A stretch of 9,336 nt of DNA from Ignavibacteria bacterium. Its GTDB lineage: Bacteria > Bacteroidota > Ignavibacteria > Ignavibacteriales > Melioribacteraceae. The stretch covers positions 1 through 9,336 of the forward strand of contig DAIEQT010000367.1 of the NCBI GenBank assembly GCA_027347545.1, in the 5' to 3' direction. The position numbers and the translations under genes are program-made. The notes beneath the pieces are model-generated. The model was not told the origin of the DNA, did not search any database, and saw only the letters and a list, made by a program, of their open reading frames with translations. Below, piece by piece: positions 1-5,665 of this stretch (position 1 is its first letter; every line of letters starts with the position of its first letter).

Positions 1-2
1 AT

Positions 3-1976
3 AGTGAAGATGATCGCTACAAGACTAAATGGACTTACGTTACAGCATATAGAGATAGTCTTTATCATGTTAAGTTGGAAGGCGCAAAAGCAACTCTGCT
101 GCAGAATGAATATGATAAAGAAGCGTTGAAAACCGTTGCAAACTATTATGACTATTTGCAAAACTATGATAGCGCAATGGTTATGCTCGATAAGTATTTT
201 GAGAAATACCCAGAAGAAACCGATCAAGAACTTCGCTTCCGTTATGCTAAAATCAGTGCTTGGAGCCGTGATTTTGAAAAGGCGATTACTATTACCGATG
301 AATTACTTGCCAAATATCCGGATAATTTAGATTACCAGCTTTTCCGCGCTCAAGTTTCTGTTTGGACAACCCGCGATCCTGATCTTGCAGAGAAATACCT
401 CGATAATGTTCTACAAAAGAAACCAAATGATTTACAAGCAATAATAGCCAAAGCTTCTTTACTTTTAACAAAACAAGAATTTGAAAAAGCGCAGGAACTT
501 TCTGACAGAGCAAAAGATATTGATCCAAATGATGAAGATGTAATTAAACTACAATCGAATATTGATTGGCAGAAAATGCGCGCCGAGGAAGAAAAGCTCT
601 ATGCTATCCTTGAGCTTGGAAGGCAGCGCGTACTGGACCAGGACCCGGCTGGCGCGATTCAGTATTACGAAGAATATATGGGCAAGGCTGAACCAAACGA
701 TTTAATTAAAAAAGAGTTTGGTGATGTTCTTTTTGCAGCTAAGGACTACAACCGTGCATTAGAAACTTACAACCAAGTTTTAGCACAAGGTGATAACTAT
801 CCGGCTCAAATGCAAAGAGCTAAGCTATATTTTTCTATGGGTGATTCACTTAGTGCTGTTCGCGAGTTTAAAGAATTAGTTAAAAAGGATTCTGCTGATT
901 TTGAAGCTAATTTATATCTCGGTGATTCTTACGCAAAAATAGCGCAAGATGATTCTGCACGTGCCGTATATAATATGCTGTTGGAAACATGGCAACTCGA
1001 TTCAACACAAACACAAATGGTTACACAACGAAAAGGCTGGCTGCCAATTACCGGAATACAGGCAATTATTCAAACTTTCCCAAACTATATCGGTTTAGCT
1101 CCTTCGGTACAATATTATGCAGATAACCTTAGCTTCAGGCTGCTTGCTACCGGCGCCAGGCTTGATCTTGGTTTAACAAGGTTTCTCTCATTCGGTGTTT
1201 CATTTGCAAGACAACAGCTAAGAGCGAACGCGACCGTTTTAACGCAAGAGATAATTGATACAATTCCAAACTTCTATGCCGATCAGCGGTTTACAACTTT
1301 TAAAGGGCACGCTTTCGTTCGTTTCTCGGATCAGTTTAATATGGGAGTTGGAATAGGAAAAAGCAGTTCACAAGGTTTGTTCACTAGAGATGAACAAGAT
1401 GCGTTCTTTAAATTTGAACGCAGAGATACTGCCTCTGTAACTCTTCAATACCAAAACTCCGATGCCTCATTAATTCTATATTCACCTTACTTGATTAGCA
1501 TACGGCAAATGGCGCGGTTGTATAAAATTCAAGGCTATTACCGCCACAGAGATGGAATGAAAATAGAAGGCAACTTTCAATACCTTGGTGTTGATGATGG
1601 AAACGAAGGAAATGATTTTTATTTACGCTTAGGAAGATATTTCTACAAGGACTTAGTCGTTGGCTATGAATACGCTTACGATAATTTTAAGTGGAAATCT
1701 CCTTACTACTACTCACCGAGAAATTTTGAATCGCACAGCATTTGGATTGATAATGAACTTGATCGAAAAGATTATCTACGTATAACTATCGGCGGCAAGC
1801 TGGGCATTATTCCGCAGGGTTCTTTAATTATACTTGAAGGACATTTTGACGGCGAATATAAACCGATCAAAAATTTGCTGATCGCTTGCCGGATCGGTAT
1901 TGGAAGCACTTCTAGAGATAGCGCAAGCTACCGTTTTTTCTCGGGACAGCTTTCTGCTTACTGGACAATTTTTTAA
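3..1976 (+). CDS. TPR-repeat protein with C-terminal outer-membrane beta-barrel (5' partial)
   Basis: The frame is open to the left edge (first full codon at 3), so the true start lies outside the window. The TTG at 75 is not a convincing start because the protein reads on coherently upstream of it. About 657 residues are visible. Roughly bases 110-1000 encode about eight tetratricopeptide-like helical hairpins, each about 34 residues and often ending in a 'YP-(E/D)' or 'xPND' turn. From about base 1070 the sequence changes to alternating aromatic/polar strands with short polar turns, including a 'PYYYSP' segment near 1700-1720, and it ends in 'YWTIF' with a terminal Phe, as outer-membrane barrels do. 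TPR-then-barrel architecture is known from exopolysaccharide exporters such as PgaA and BcsC and from YaiO-type proteins. Export of a polymer or assembly of an envelope complex is therefore possible, but no glycan synthase gene is in view. The architecture is well supported; the specific function is not. Confidence 0.8.
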   Translation, partial: SEDDRYKTKWTYVTAYRDSLYHVKLEGAKATLLQNEYDKEALKTVANYYDYLQNYDSAMVMLDKYFEKYPEETDQELRFRYAKISAWSRDFEKAITITDELLAKYPDNLDYQLFRAQVSVWTTRDPDLAEKYLDNVLQKKPNDLQAIIAKASLLLTKQEFEKAQELSDRAKDIDPNDEDVIKLQSNIDWQKMRAEEEKLYAILELGRQRVLDQDPAGAIQYYEEYMGKAEPNDLIKKEFGDVLFAAKDYNRALETYNQVLAQGDNYPAQMQRAKLYFSMGDSLSAVREFKELVKKDSADFEANLYLGDSYAKIAQDDSARAVYNMLLETWQLDSTQTQMVTQRKGWLPITGIQAIIQTFPNYIGLAPSVQYYADNLSFRLLATGARLDLGLTRFLSFGVSFARQQLRANATVLTQEIIDTIPNFYADQRFTTFKGHAFVRFSDQFNMGVGIGKSSSQGLFTRDEQDAFFKFERRDTASVTLQYQNSDASLILYSPYLISIRQMARLYKIQGYYRHRDGMKIEGNFQYLGVDDGNEGNDFYLRLGRYFYKDLVVGYEYAYDNFKWKSPYYYSPRNFESHSIWIDNELDRKDYLRITIGGKLGIIPQGSLIILEGHFDGEYKPIKNLLIACRIGIGSTSRDSASYRFFSGQLSAYWTIF

Positions 1977-2008
1977 CAAACATTTCATAACTGCTTTACT
2001 AATTCTCC

Positions 2009-2012
2009 GGAG
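2009..2012 (+). promoter_or_regulatory. Shine-Dalgarno GGAG supporting a TTG start
   Basis: GGAG ends 5 nt before the TTG at 2018. The TTG opens directly into a classic signal peptide (MRKLFLVTFF...), and no ATG or GTG in frame lies near it. This fixes the start of the M23 peptidase gene. The 41-nt gap after the preceding stop suggests the two genes may be cotranscribed. Confidence 0.65.
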
Positions 2013-2017
2013 TATTC

Positions 2018-2842
2018 TTGAGAAAACTTTTTCTTGTTACTTTTTTTGTATTTGTTTCAACCTACGCGCAAGAAATTACTTTTTCCGGTGAAGCAAAACC
2101 CGCCGGAATAATTATTGCCAAGGGTGAAAACATTACTTCCGCTAGATTAAACAAGCAGAAACTGCTTGTTGATAAAGACGGAACATTTATCTTTGGCTTT
2201 AACAGTGATGCAAAAGGAAAATTTATTCTTCGCGTAAAGCAGAAAAAACAGAAGGAAAAAGTTTTTACCTATGTAATTGAAGAAAAAGAGTATGAGAAAC
2301 AAGCTTTGTCTATACCCAAAAAGTTTGTTAATCCTCCCAAAAGATTTTTAAAACAGATAAACAACGAGGCTGAAAAGATGAAAAGCGCCCGCGCAAAAAT
2401 GGCTGGCGTTAAAACAGCTTTTTACAATGAAGGATTTATTCTTCCGGTTGATAGCGTTAGAATTACAGCGGAGTTTGGCGGGCAAAGAATTCTAAATGGG
2501 AAAAAGAAAAAAGATCACAACGGGATGGATTTTGGCGGCACCGAAGGTGATTCCGTTTATGCTATAACAGATGGAATTGTTCGCCTAGCAGGCGAGAAAT
2601 TTTATTACAATGGAAATTTTGTATTGCTTGATCATGGACAGGGATTAAGCAGCGTTTACCTCCACTTGAGTAAGCTGCACGTAAAAAATAACCAACACGT
2701 AAAAAAAGGTGAGTTAGTTGGAGAAATAGGTTCAACCGGAAGATCAACTGGTCCGCATCTTCACATAGGAATTCAGTGGTTCAAGAAAAGGATTGACCCT
2801 GCTAACGTGTTAAATATAAATTTAGAGCAATCCGCTGATTGA
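2018..2842 (+). CDS. secreted M23-family peptidoglycan metallopeptidase (LytM-like)
   Basis: The 274-aa protein has a signal peptide (residues 1-17, likely cut at TYA|QE). A beta-rich N-terminal region (about 20-90) and a basic linker (about 95-130) follow. The M23 domain covers about 140-265. The expected zinc ligands are visible: H167 and D171 in 'DHNGMDFG', and H249 in 'GPHLHIG'. The two other histidines used in catalysis are H216 in 'YLHLSKL' and H247. 'VKKGELVGEIGSTGRSTGPHLH' is the usual M23 core (positions about 228-249). Family members cleave peptide cross-links of peptidoglycan in the periplasm. With all catalytic residues present, an active hydrolase is likelier than a degenerate activator (inference). 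The TTG start is supported by GGAG five bases upstream. The 3' end overlaps the convergent HAD gene by 21 bp. The substrate bond cannot be told from sequence. Confidence 0.92.
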   Translation: MRKLFLVTFFVFVSTYAQEITFSGEAKPAGIIIAKGENITSARLNKQKLLVDKDGTFIFGFNSDAKGKFILRVKQKKQKEKVFTYVIEEKEYEKQALSIPKKFVNPPKRFLKQINNEAEKMKSARAKMAGVKTAFYNEGFILPVDSVRITAEFGGQRILNGKKKKDHNGMDFGGTEGDSVYAITDGIVRLAGEKFYYNGNFVLLDHGQGLSSVYLHLSKLHVKNNQHVKKGELVGEIGSTGRSTGPHLHIGIQWFKKRIDPANVLNINLEQSAD

Positions 2843-3454
2843 ATCTATTACGGGAACGCCAAGTTTTTCTAGGCGCTTCTTATCATAATGCCCGCCGGAA
2901 AGTAACACGCAGTCTGCACCCATTTCTGAAGCAACTTCAAAATCATGTTCGGTATCGCCAATCATTAGGGTTTCCCCCTTTCCGTTGCCGAGTTTTTTTA
3001 TAAGCTGCTGCCCAAGATGAAGTTTACTAGCAGCATAGATGTTATCCAAGCCAACTATGTGAGAAAAATATTTGGTTAACCCGAAATGTTCAGCCATTTC
3101 ATCAAGCGTGTGCTGGCTGTAAGCAGAAAGAATTGACTGCCCGATTCCCAAACTCTTAATTTTTTCCATCACTTCAACAACGCCAGGAAAGACTTTGCAC
3201 TCAAGCTTGCGCTTCTCATATCCTTCCATCCATTTTTTACCTACTACTTCAAAGGATTCTTTGCTAAAATCGAAGCCAAGCGCAGCGTAATAATTCTTAA
3301 CAGGAATCGTAAAGATGCTCTTGTATTCATCTTTAGTAACGGTTTTTAAGTTACGTTCTTTTAACAGCCAATTTATTAATTCGACGCATAAATCTACATC
3401 GTTAAGGATTGTGCCGTTCCAATCCCAAATAATATGTTTATATTTTTTAATCAT
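2822..3454 (-). CDS. HAD-superfamily hydrolase, phosphoglycolate-phosphatase-like, 'DWNGT' type
   Basis: The 210-aa soluble protein has no signal peptide. HAD motif I is 'IIWDWNGTILND' with nucleophile D11. The usual second Asp (general acid, +2) is Asn13. Motif II is 'SILSAYS' (S110), motif III is K144 in 'AASKLHLG', and motif IV is 'MIGDTEHD' (D167, D171). An alpha-helical cap lies between motifs I and II (about 15-90), as in subfamily I phosphatases. 'DWNGT' is a recurring motif-I variant in bacterial HAD phosphatases. The substrate is unknown and is probably a small phosphorylated metabolite. I chose the ATG at 3454 because the fold begins there ('MIKKYKHIIWDWNGT'). The frame is open further upstream to 3664, but that translation is low complexity and overlaps the porin gene start. 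No clear Shine-Dalgarno precedes this ATG. It is transcribed opposite to all neighbours. Confidence 0.87.
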   Translation of the reverse strand: MIKKYKHIIWDWNGTILNDVDLCVELINWLLKERNLKTVTKDEYKSIFTIPVKNYYAALGFDFSKESFEVVGKKWMEGYEKRKLECKVFPGVVEVMEKIKSLGIGQSILSAYSQHTLDEMAEHFGLTKYFSHIVGLDNIYAASKLHLGQQLIKKLGNGKGETLMIGDTEHDFEVASEMGADCVLLSGGHYDKKRLEKLGVPVIDSISGLL

Positions 3455-3522
3455 AATGAGCAAATTTATCGGAAAAAATCTGTAAAGAAAAATTTCTGTT
3501 GGATTACGCCCGTTTTTAATTT

Positions 3523-3550
3523 TGCAACAAATATTTGCCTGCTGCAACAA
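3523..3550. repeat. two direct copies of TGCAACAA, 20 bp apart, in a divergent intergenic region
   Basis: TGCAACAA occurs at 3523-3530 and 3543-3550, each followed by a variant of (A)TAT. The start-to-start distance of 20 bp is close to two helical turns. The pair lies between the divergent HAD (start 3454) and porin (start 3622) genes, where a regulator could act on either. The repeat is seen directly; an operator role is inference, and two 8-mers are weak statistical support in AT-rich DNA. Confidence 0.35.
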
Positions 3551-3610
3551 TATGGGTGAAATCAACAAAAAATTTTCCGATGATACAGTGTTGAATAAGT
3601 TAATATGAAC

Positions 3611-3617
3611 GAGGAGG
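3611..3617 (+). promoter_or_regulatory. strong Shine-Dalgarno GAGGAGG supporting a GTG start
   Basis: GAGGAGG ends 4 nt before the GTG at 3622, which opens into a signal peptide (MKRFLFVSLF...). This fixes the porin start at GTG and suggests high translation, as expected for an abundant porin. A possible -10-like TAATAT lies at 3601-3606, but no matching -35 box is visible at normal spacing, so I do not call a promoter. Confidence 0.75.
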
Positions 3618-3621
3618 ATTT

Positions 3622-4647
3622 GTGAAAAGGTTTTTATTTGTTTCTTTGTTTGTTGTTTGCCCAATTGCTTCTGCTCAGGAAAAACCGGACTACTCTCCGC
3701 AATTAACCGGCTTTGTTAGAGCATGGTACCAAGCAGATTATTTTAACAACTCAAGTCAATATTTAGTAAAGCAAGCACGAGTTAGTATTACTGGCTCTGT
3801 TAATGAATATGCCGGTTATAAGTTCCAGGTGGATTTAACCCGTCTCGGAAAGCTTACAACAACCTCAACGACGCTTAACAACACCAGTGTTGTTAATAGT
3901 GTAACTGCAAGTTTCCCGGAAATTCTTCTTGATGCTGCTGCCGTAATTACACCATTTAAGAATTTTGAATTAACTGCCGGGCAGTTTAAGACTCCATTTA
4001 GTACAGACAACTTGAAGGCTGATCAAAATCATGAATTTGCAAATAGACCTTTACTTGCAAATGTTTCACCCAATGTCCGCGATATCGGTTTTACAGCAGG
4101 CTATAAATTCAGAGGAAATATAAACGCGGAACTTGTTGCGGGATCATTTAACGGCTCAGGCTTTAATAAAGCAGAGACAGATAAAAGTATGGATTATGTA
4201 CTAAGAGCTGTCGTTTCACCCGTAAAAGATTTGAATTTTGCTGCAAGTTATTACAGCGGAAAGGTTACAGGCGGTGATCAAAATTTAGCCAGTTTTAGTG
4301 GTGACTATAAATACAACTCTTTGCTTGTTGGGGCAGAATTCGCGAACAAAACCGTTTCCCTACTTCCCGGCAATGTAACGGGAAATTCATATTTAGCCTT
4401 TGTTACATATAGCTTTGCCGCAAATGATGGTTTCCTAAAAGAAATAATTCCGGCATTCCGTTACGATTGGTATGATCCAAATACTGATAAAGACAACAAT
4501 GAAGTTAGTAGAATGACTTTTGGGCTAACATTTGAGTTCGCCAAAATTACTTTTGCTCATTTCAGAATTAACTATGAGAAATTCGATTACAAAGATGGGA
4601 CTCCTAATCCCGATAAACTGATTTTAGAAATCCAGACTAAGTTTTAG
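3622..4647 (+). CDS. outer-membrane porin, porin O/P (phosphate-selective) family
   Basis: The 341-aa protein has a signal peptide (1-18, ASA|QE); the Cys at 13 is not in a lipobox. The mature part starts with 'YSPQLTGFVRAWYQADYFNN' and 'YLVKQARVSITGSVNEYAGYKFQVDL' (roughly 24-71), the typical opening strands of OprP/OprO-like porins. 'ELTAGQFKTPFS' (116-127), 'NVRDIGFTAGYKF' (151-163) and 'FRYDWYDPN' (279-287) are further family-type segments. The protein ends 'ILEIQTKF' with a terminal Phe for barrel assembly. It should form a channel for small solutes or anions. 'Phosphate-selective' is a family name, and specificity here is not shown. Its length is a little under the roughly 380-450 aa common in the family. 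No pho-type regulator or transporter is adjacent. Expression is probably strong, given the near-perfect Shine-Dalgarno. Confidence 0.85.
   Translation: MKRFLFVSLFVVCPIASAQEKPDYSPQLTGFVRAWYQADYFNNSSQYLVKQARVSITGSVNEYAGYKFQVDLTRLGKLTTTSTTLNNTSVVNSVTASFPEILLDAAAVITPFKNFELTAGQFKTPFSTDNLKADQNHEFANRPLLANVSPNVRDIGFTAGYKFRGNINAELVAGSFNGSGFNKAETDKSMDYVLRAVVSPVKDLNFAASYYSGKVTGGDQNLASFSGDYKYNSLLVGAEFANKTVSLLPGNVTGNSYLAFVTYSFAANDGFLKEIIPAFRYDWYDPNTDKDNNEVSRMTFGLTFEFAKITFAHFRINYEKFDYKDGTPNPDKLILEIQTKF
3875..3896. repeat. perfect 22-bp palindrome (10-bp arms, 2-nt spacer) inside the porin gene
   Basis: TTAACAACAC at 3875-3884 and its exact reverse complement at 3887-3896 flank CA. The palindrome codes for the 'LNNTSVVNS' stretch, probably an extracellular loop of the porin at residues about 85-93. 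It could form a hairpin in the mRNA or a binding site, or arise by chance from the Asn/Val codons (AAC/GTT) that naturally pair. Confidence 0.6.
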
Positions 4648-4704
4648 CACGTTTAAGAAATTGGCATAATGATTTTTTACTTTTAAGTTATCCGCATTAA
4701 AACC

Positions 4705-4726
4705 GGGGCTTGATAATACAAGCCCT
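4705..4726 (+). terminator. GC-rich hairpin downstream of the porin gene, weak terminator candidate
   Basis: GGGCTTG (4706-4712) and CAAGCCC (4719-4725) form a perfect 7-bp stem with an ATAATA loop, extendable by one G-T pair. It lies 58 bp after the porin stop. The downstream strand is TATAAGTTAG rather than a T-run, so as an intrinsic terminator it is poor. It could instead be part of the leader of the next gene, where it precedes the Shine-Dalgarno hairpin at 4760-4785, or protect the porin mRNA 3' end. The stem is certain; the role is not. Confidence 0.4.
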
Positions 4727-4759
4727 ATAAGTTAGTTTGCATGTGTAATTCTTCCCTTT

Positions 4760-4785
4760 CCTCCTTAACCATTGATCTAAGGAGG
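4760..4785 (+). promoter_or_regulatory. hairpin sequestering the Shine-Dalgarno of the cytidylate-kinase-like gene
   Basis: CCTCCTTA at 4760-4767 is the exact complement of TAAGGAGG at 4778-4785, with a 10-nt loop (ACCATTGATC). The right arm is a near-perfect Shine-Dalgarno whose last base is 6 nt before the ATG at 4792. The left arm therefore acts as a built-in anti-Shine-Dalgarno. In the folded mRNA the ribosome site would be hidden, so translation should depend on opening of the 8-bp stem by temperature, a ligand, a small RNA or a leading ribosome. The structure is read directly; a switching role is inference. Confidence 0.6.
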
Positions 4786-4791
4786 TACAAA

Positions 4792-5535
4792 ATGAAAAAT
4801 GTAACTGCTTACGAAAAAGCCCGCTTCTATATTCAAAAGAATTCCGAAGAAGATTTTCAGACACAAAAGAGAAAGCAAAATCCGGGACCGGTAATAACAA
4901 TTTCTCGTGAGGCTGGAGTTGGTGCCGGAGCCATTTGCCAAAAGCTAACTGAGTATTTTAATTCGCGCGCAGTTGAACATTATGATGATTGGACTTACTT
5001 CGACAAAGATTTAATGGAAAGAGTAATGCAAGATCATAACTTACCCGATCATTTTAAGAAACTGCTTAGTGATGAAGGGCCAGCCAAGATGGACGCTTGG
5101 TTTAGCGAAATTCTTGGTATTTCTCCTTCAAGGCTTTCTCTGCTGCACAAAACTTCTCAGACAATTAAAAAGCTTTCGGAGTTTGGGAATGTAATTCTGG
5201 TTGGTCGCGGCTCTAACATTATTACGGCAAAGTATCATAACGCGTTTCACATTCGTCTAGTGGCTCCGGTTAGTTATAGAATTGAAACCGCGATGAACTT
5301 GTATCAGCTTGATAAGAAATCTGCCTGCGATTTTATCAAGCAAGAGGATGAAGCCAGAAAACTTTATATCTGGAAATATTTCCACAAGAACATCGAAGAT
5401 CCTCTTCTCTATCACATTATTATCAACACTCACTTGCTGGCTTTCGAGGAAATTGCAGTGATGATCGGTCAGTGTGTTGTAAAGAGGTTTCCAAGATTCT
5501 TTCAACCACGGTTTTCTACTGTTGTTGAAAATTGA
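4792..5535 (+). CDS. cytidylate-kinase-like family protein (P-loop nucleotide kinase fold)
   Basis: The 247-aa cytosolic protein matches the pattern of the cytidylate-kinase-like family. 'VITISREAGVGAGAICQKL' (34-52) holds the modified P-loop, which lacks the Walker-A Lys, as is common in this family. 'NVILVGRGSNIIT' (133-145), 'FHIRLVAPVSYRIETAM' (152-168), 'FIKQEDEARKLYIWKYF' (181-197) and 'EDPLLYHIIINTHLL' (202-216) are the other conserved blocks. True Cmk phosphorylates CMP/dCMP, but members of this related family are mostly uncharacterised, so I give no symbol. I place the start at ATG 4792, six bases after TAAGGAGG. An in-frame ATG at 4741 would put the Shine-Dalgarno inside the gene and add a non-conserved 17-residue tail. 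Translation may be controlled by the hairpin at 4760-4785. It is unusual among these neighbours in being cytosolic. Confidence 0.82.
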   Translation: MKNVTAYEKARFYIQKNSEEDFQTQKRKQNPGPVITISREAGVGAGAICQKLTEYFNSRAVEHYDDWTYFDKDLMERVMQDHNLPDHFKKLLSDEGPAKMDAWFSEILGISPSRLSLLHKTSQTIKKLSEFGNVILVGRGSNIITAKYHNAFHIRLVAPVSYRIETAMNLYQLDKKSACDFIKQEDEARKLYIWKYFHKNIEDPLLYHIIINTHLLAFEEIAVMIGQCVVKRFPRFFQPRFSTVVEN

Positions 5536-5583
5536 TTGACTAATCTTCCAGGCAGTAAGCCGCTATTATTAACAAACGGAGAT

Positions 5584-5662
5584 TATTCCGGTTTGCAAAA
5601 AAAGGGCGGGAAATAATTATCTTGCCCTTAAATTTCTAAACACTCAAAGAGAAACCGGAATA
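5584..5662 (+). promoter_or_regulatory. structured leader: 11-bp inverted repeat ending 3 nt before the start codon
   Basis: TATTCCGGTTT (5584-5594) is exactly complementary to AAACCGGAATA (5652-5662), which ends 3 nt before the ATG at 5666. A second stem, AAGGGCG/TGCCCTT (5602-5608 with 5623-5629, last pair G-T), is nested inside. The left arm could instead pair with the upstream CAAACGGA (5573-5580) through TCCGGTTTG (5587-5595) with one bulged base. Two mutually exclusive folds are therefore possible, one covering the ribosome landing zone of the PorV/PorQ-like gene. This gene is the only plus-strand gene with a visible start that lacks a recognisable Shine-Dalgarno. A 79-bp MITE-like insertion is an alternative reading, but I see no target-site duplication. 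Confidence 0.5.
5597..5630 (-). terminator. possible minus-strand intrinsic terminator
   Basis: Read on the minus strand, AAGGGC pairs with GCCCTT (5624-5629 with 5602-5607) over a 16-nt spacer and runs straight into a seven-T tract (complement of 5597-5603). This matches an intrinsic terminator in the antisense direction, although the loop is long. On the plus strand the same stem is followed by TTAAATTTC, a poorer tail. No minus-strand gene lies upstream of it in this window, so it would stop only antisense transcripts. Confidence 0.35.
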
Positions 5663-5665
5663 GTT

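Noticed and set aside
75..77. TTG at 75 as the start of the TPR-barrel gene
   Set aside because: The frame is open and protein-like up to the window edge, and no Shine-Dalgarno precedes this TTG.
1862..1898. ACCGATC/GATCGGT inverted repeat in the TPR-barrel gene
   Set aside because: Seven-bp arms 23 bp apart inside coding sequence are within chance expectation.
3573..3606. Sigma-70-type promoter for the porin (TTTTCC ... TAATAT)
   Set aside because: The spacing between the boxes is about 22 bp and the -35 match is poor; promoter rules for this lineage are also uncertain.
3455..3664. N-terminal extension of the HAD protein up to an ATG at 3664
   Set aside because: The extra 70 residues are low complexity, unlike any HAD N-terminus, and would overlap the porin's Shine-Dalgarno and start. 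The fold begins exactly at the ATG at 3454.
4741..4791. Earlier ATG (4741) as start of the cytidylate-kinase-like gene
   Set aside because: It has no ribosome site, and the strong TAAGGAGG would sit inside the gene. The 17 extra residues show no family resemblance.
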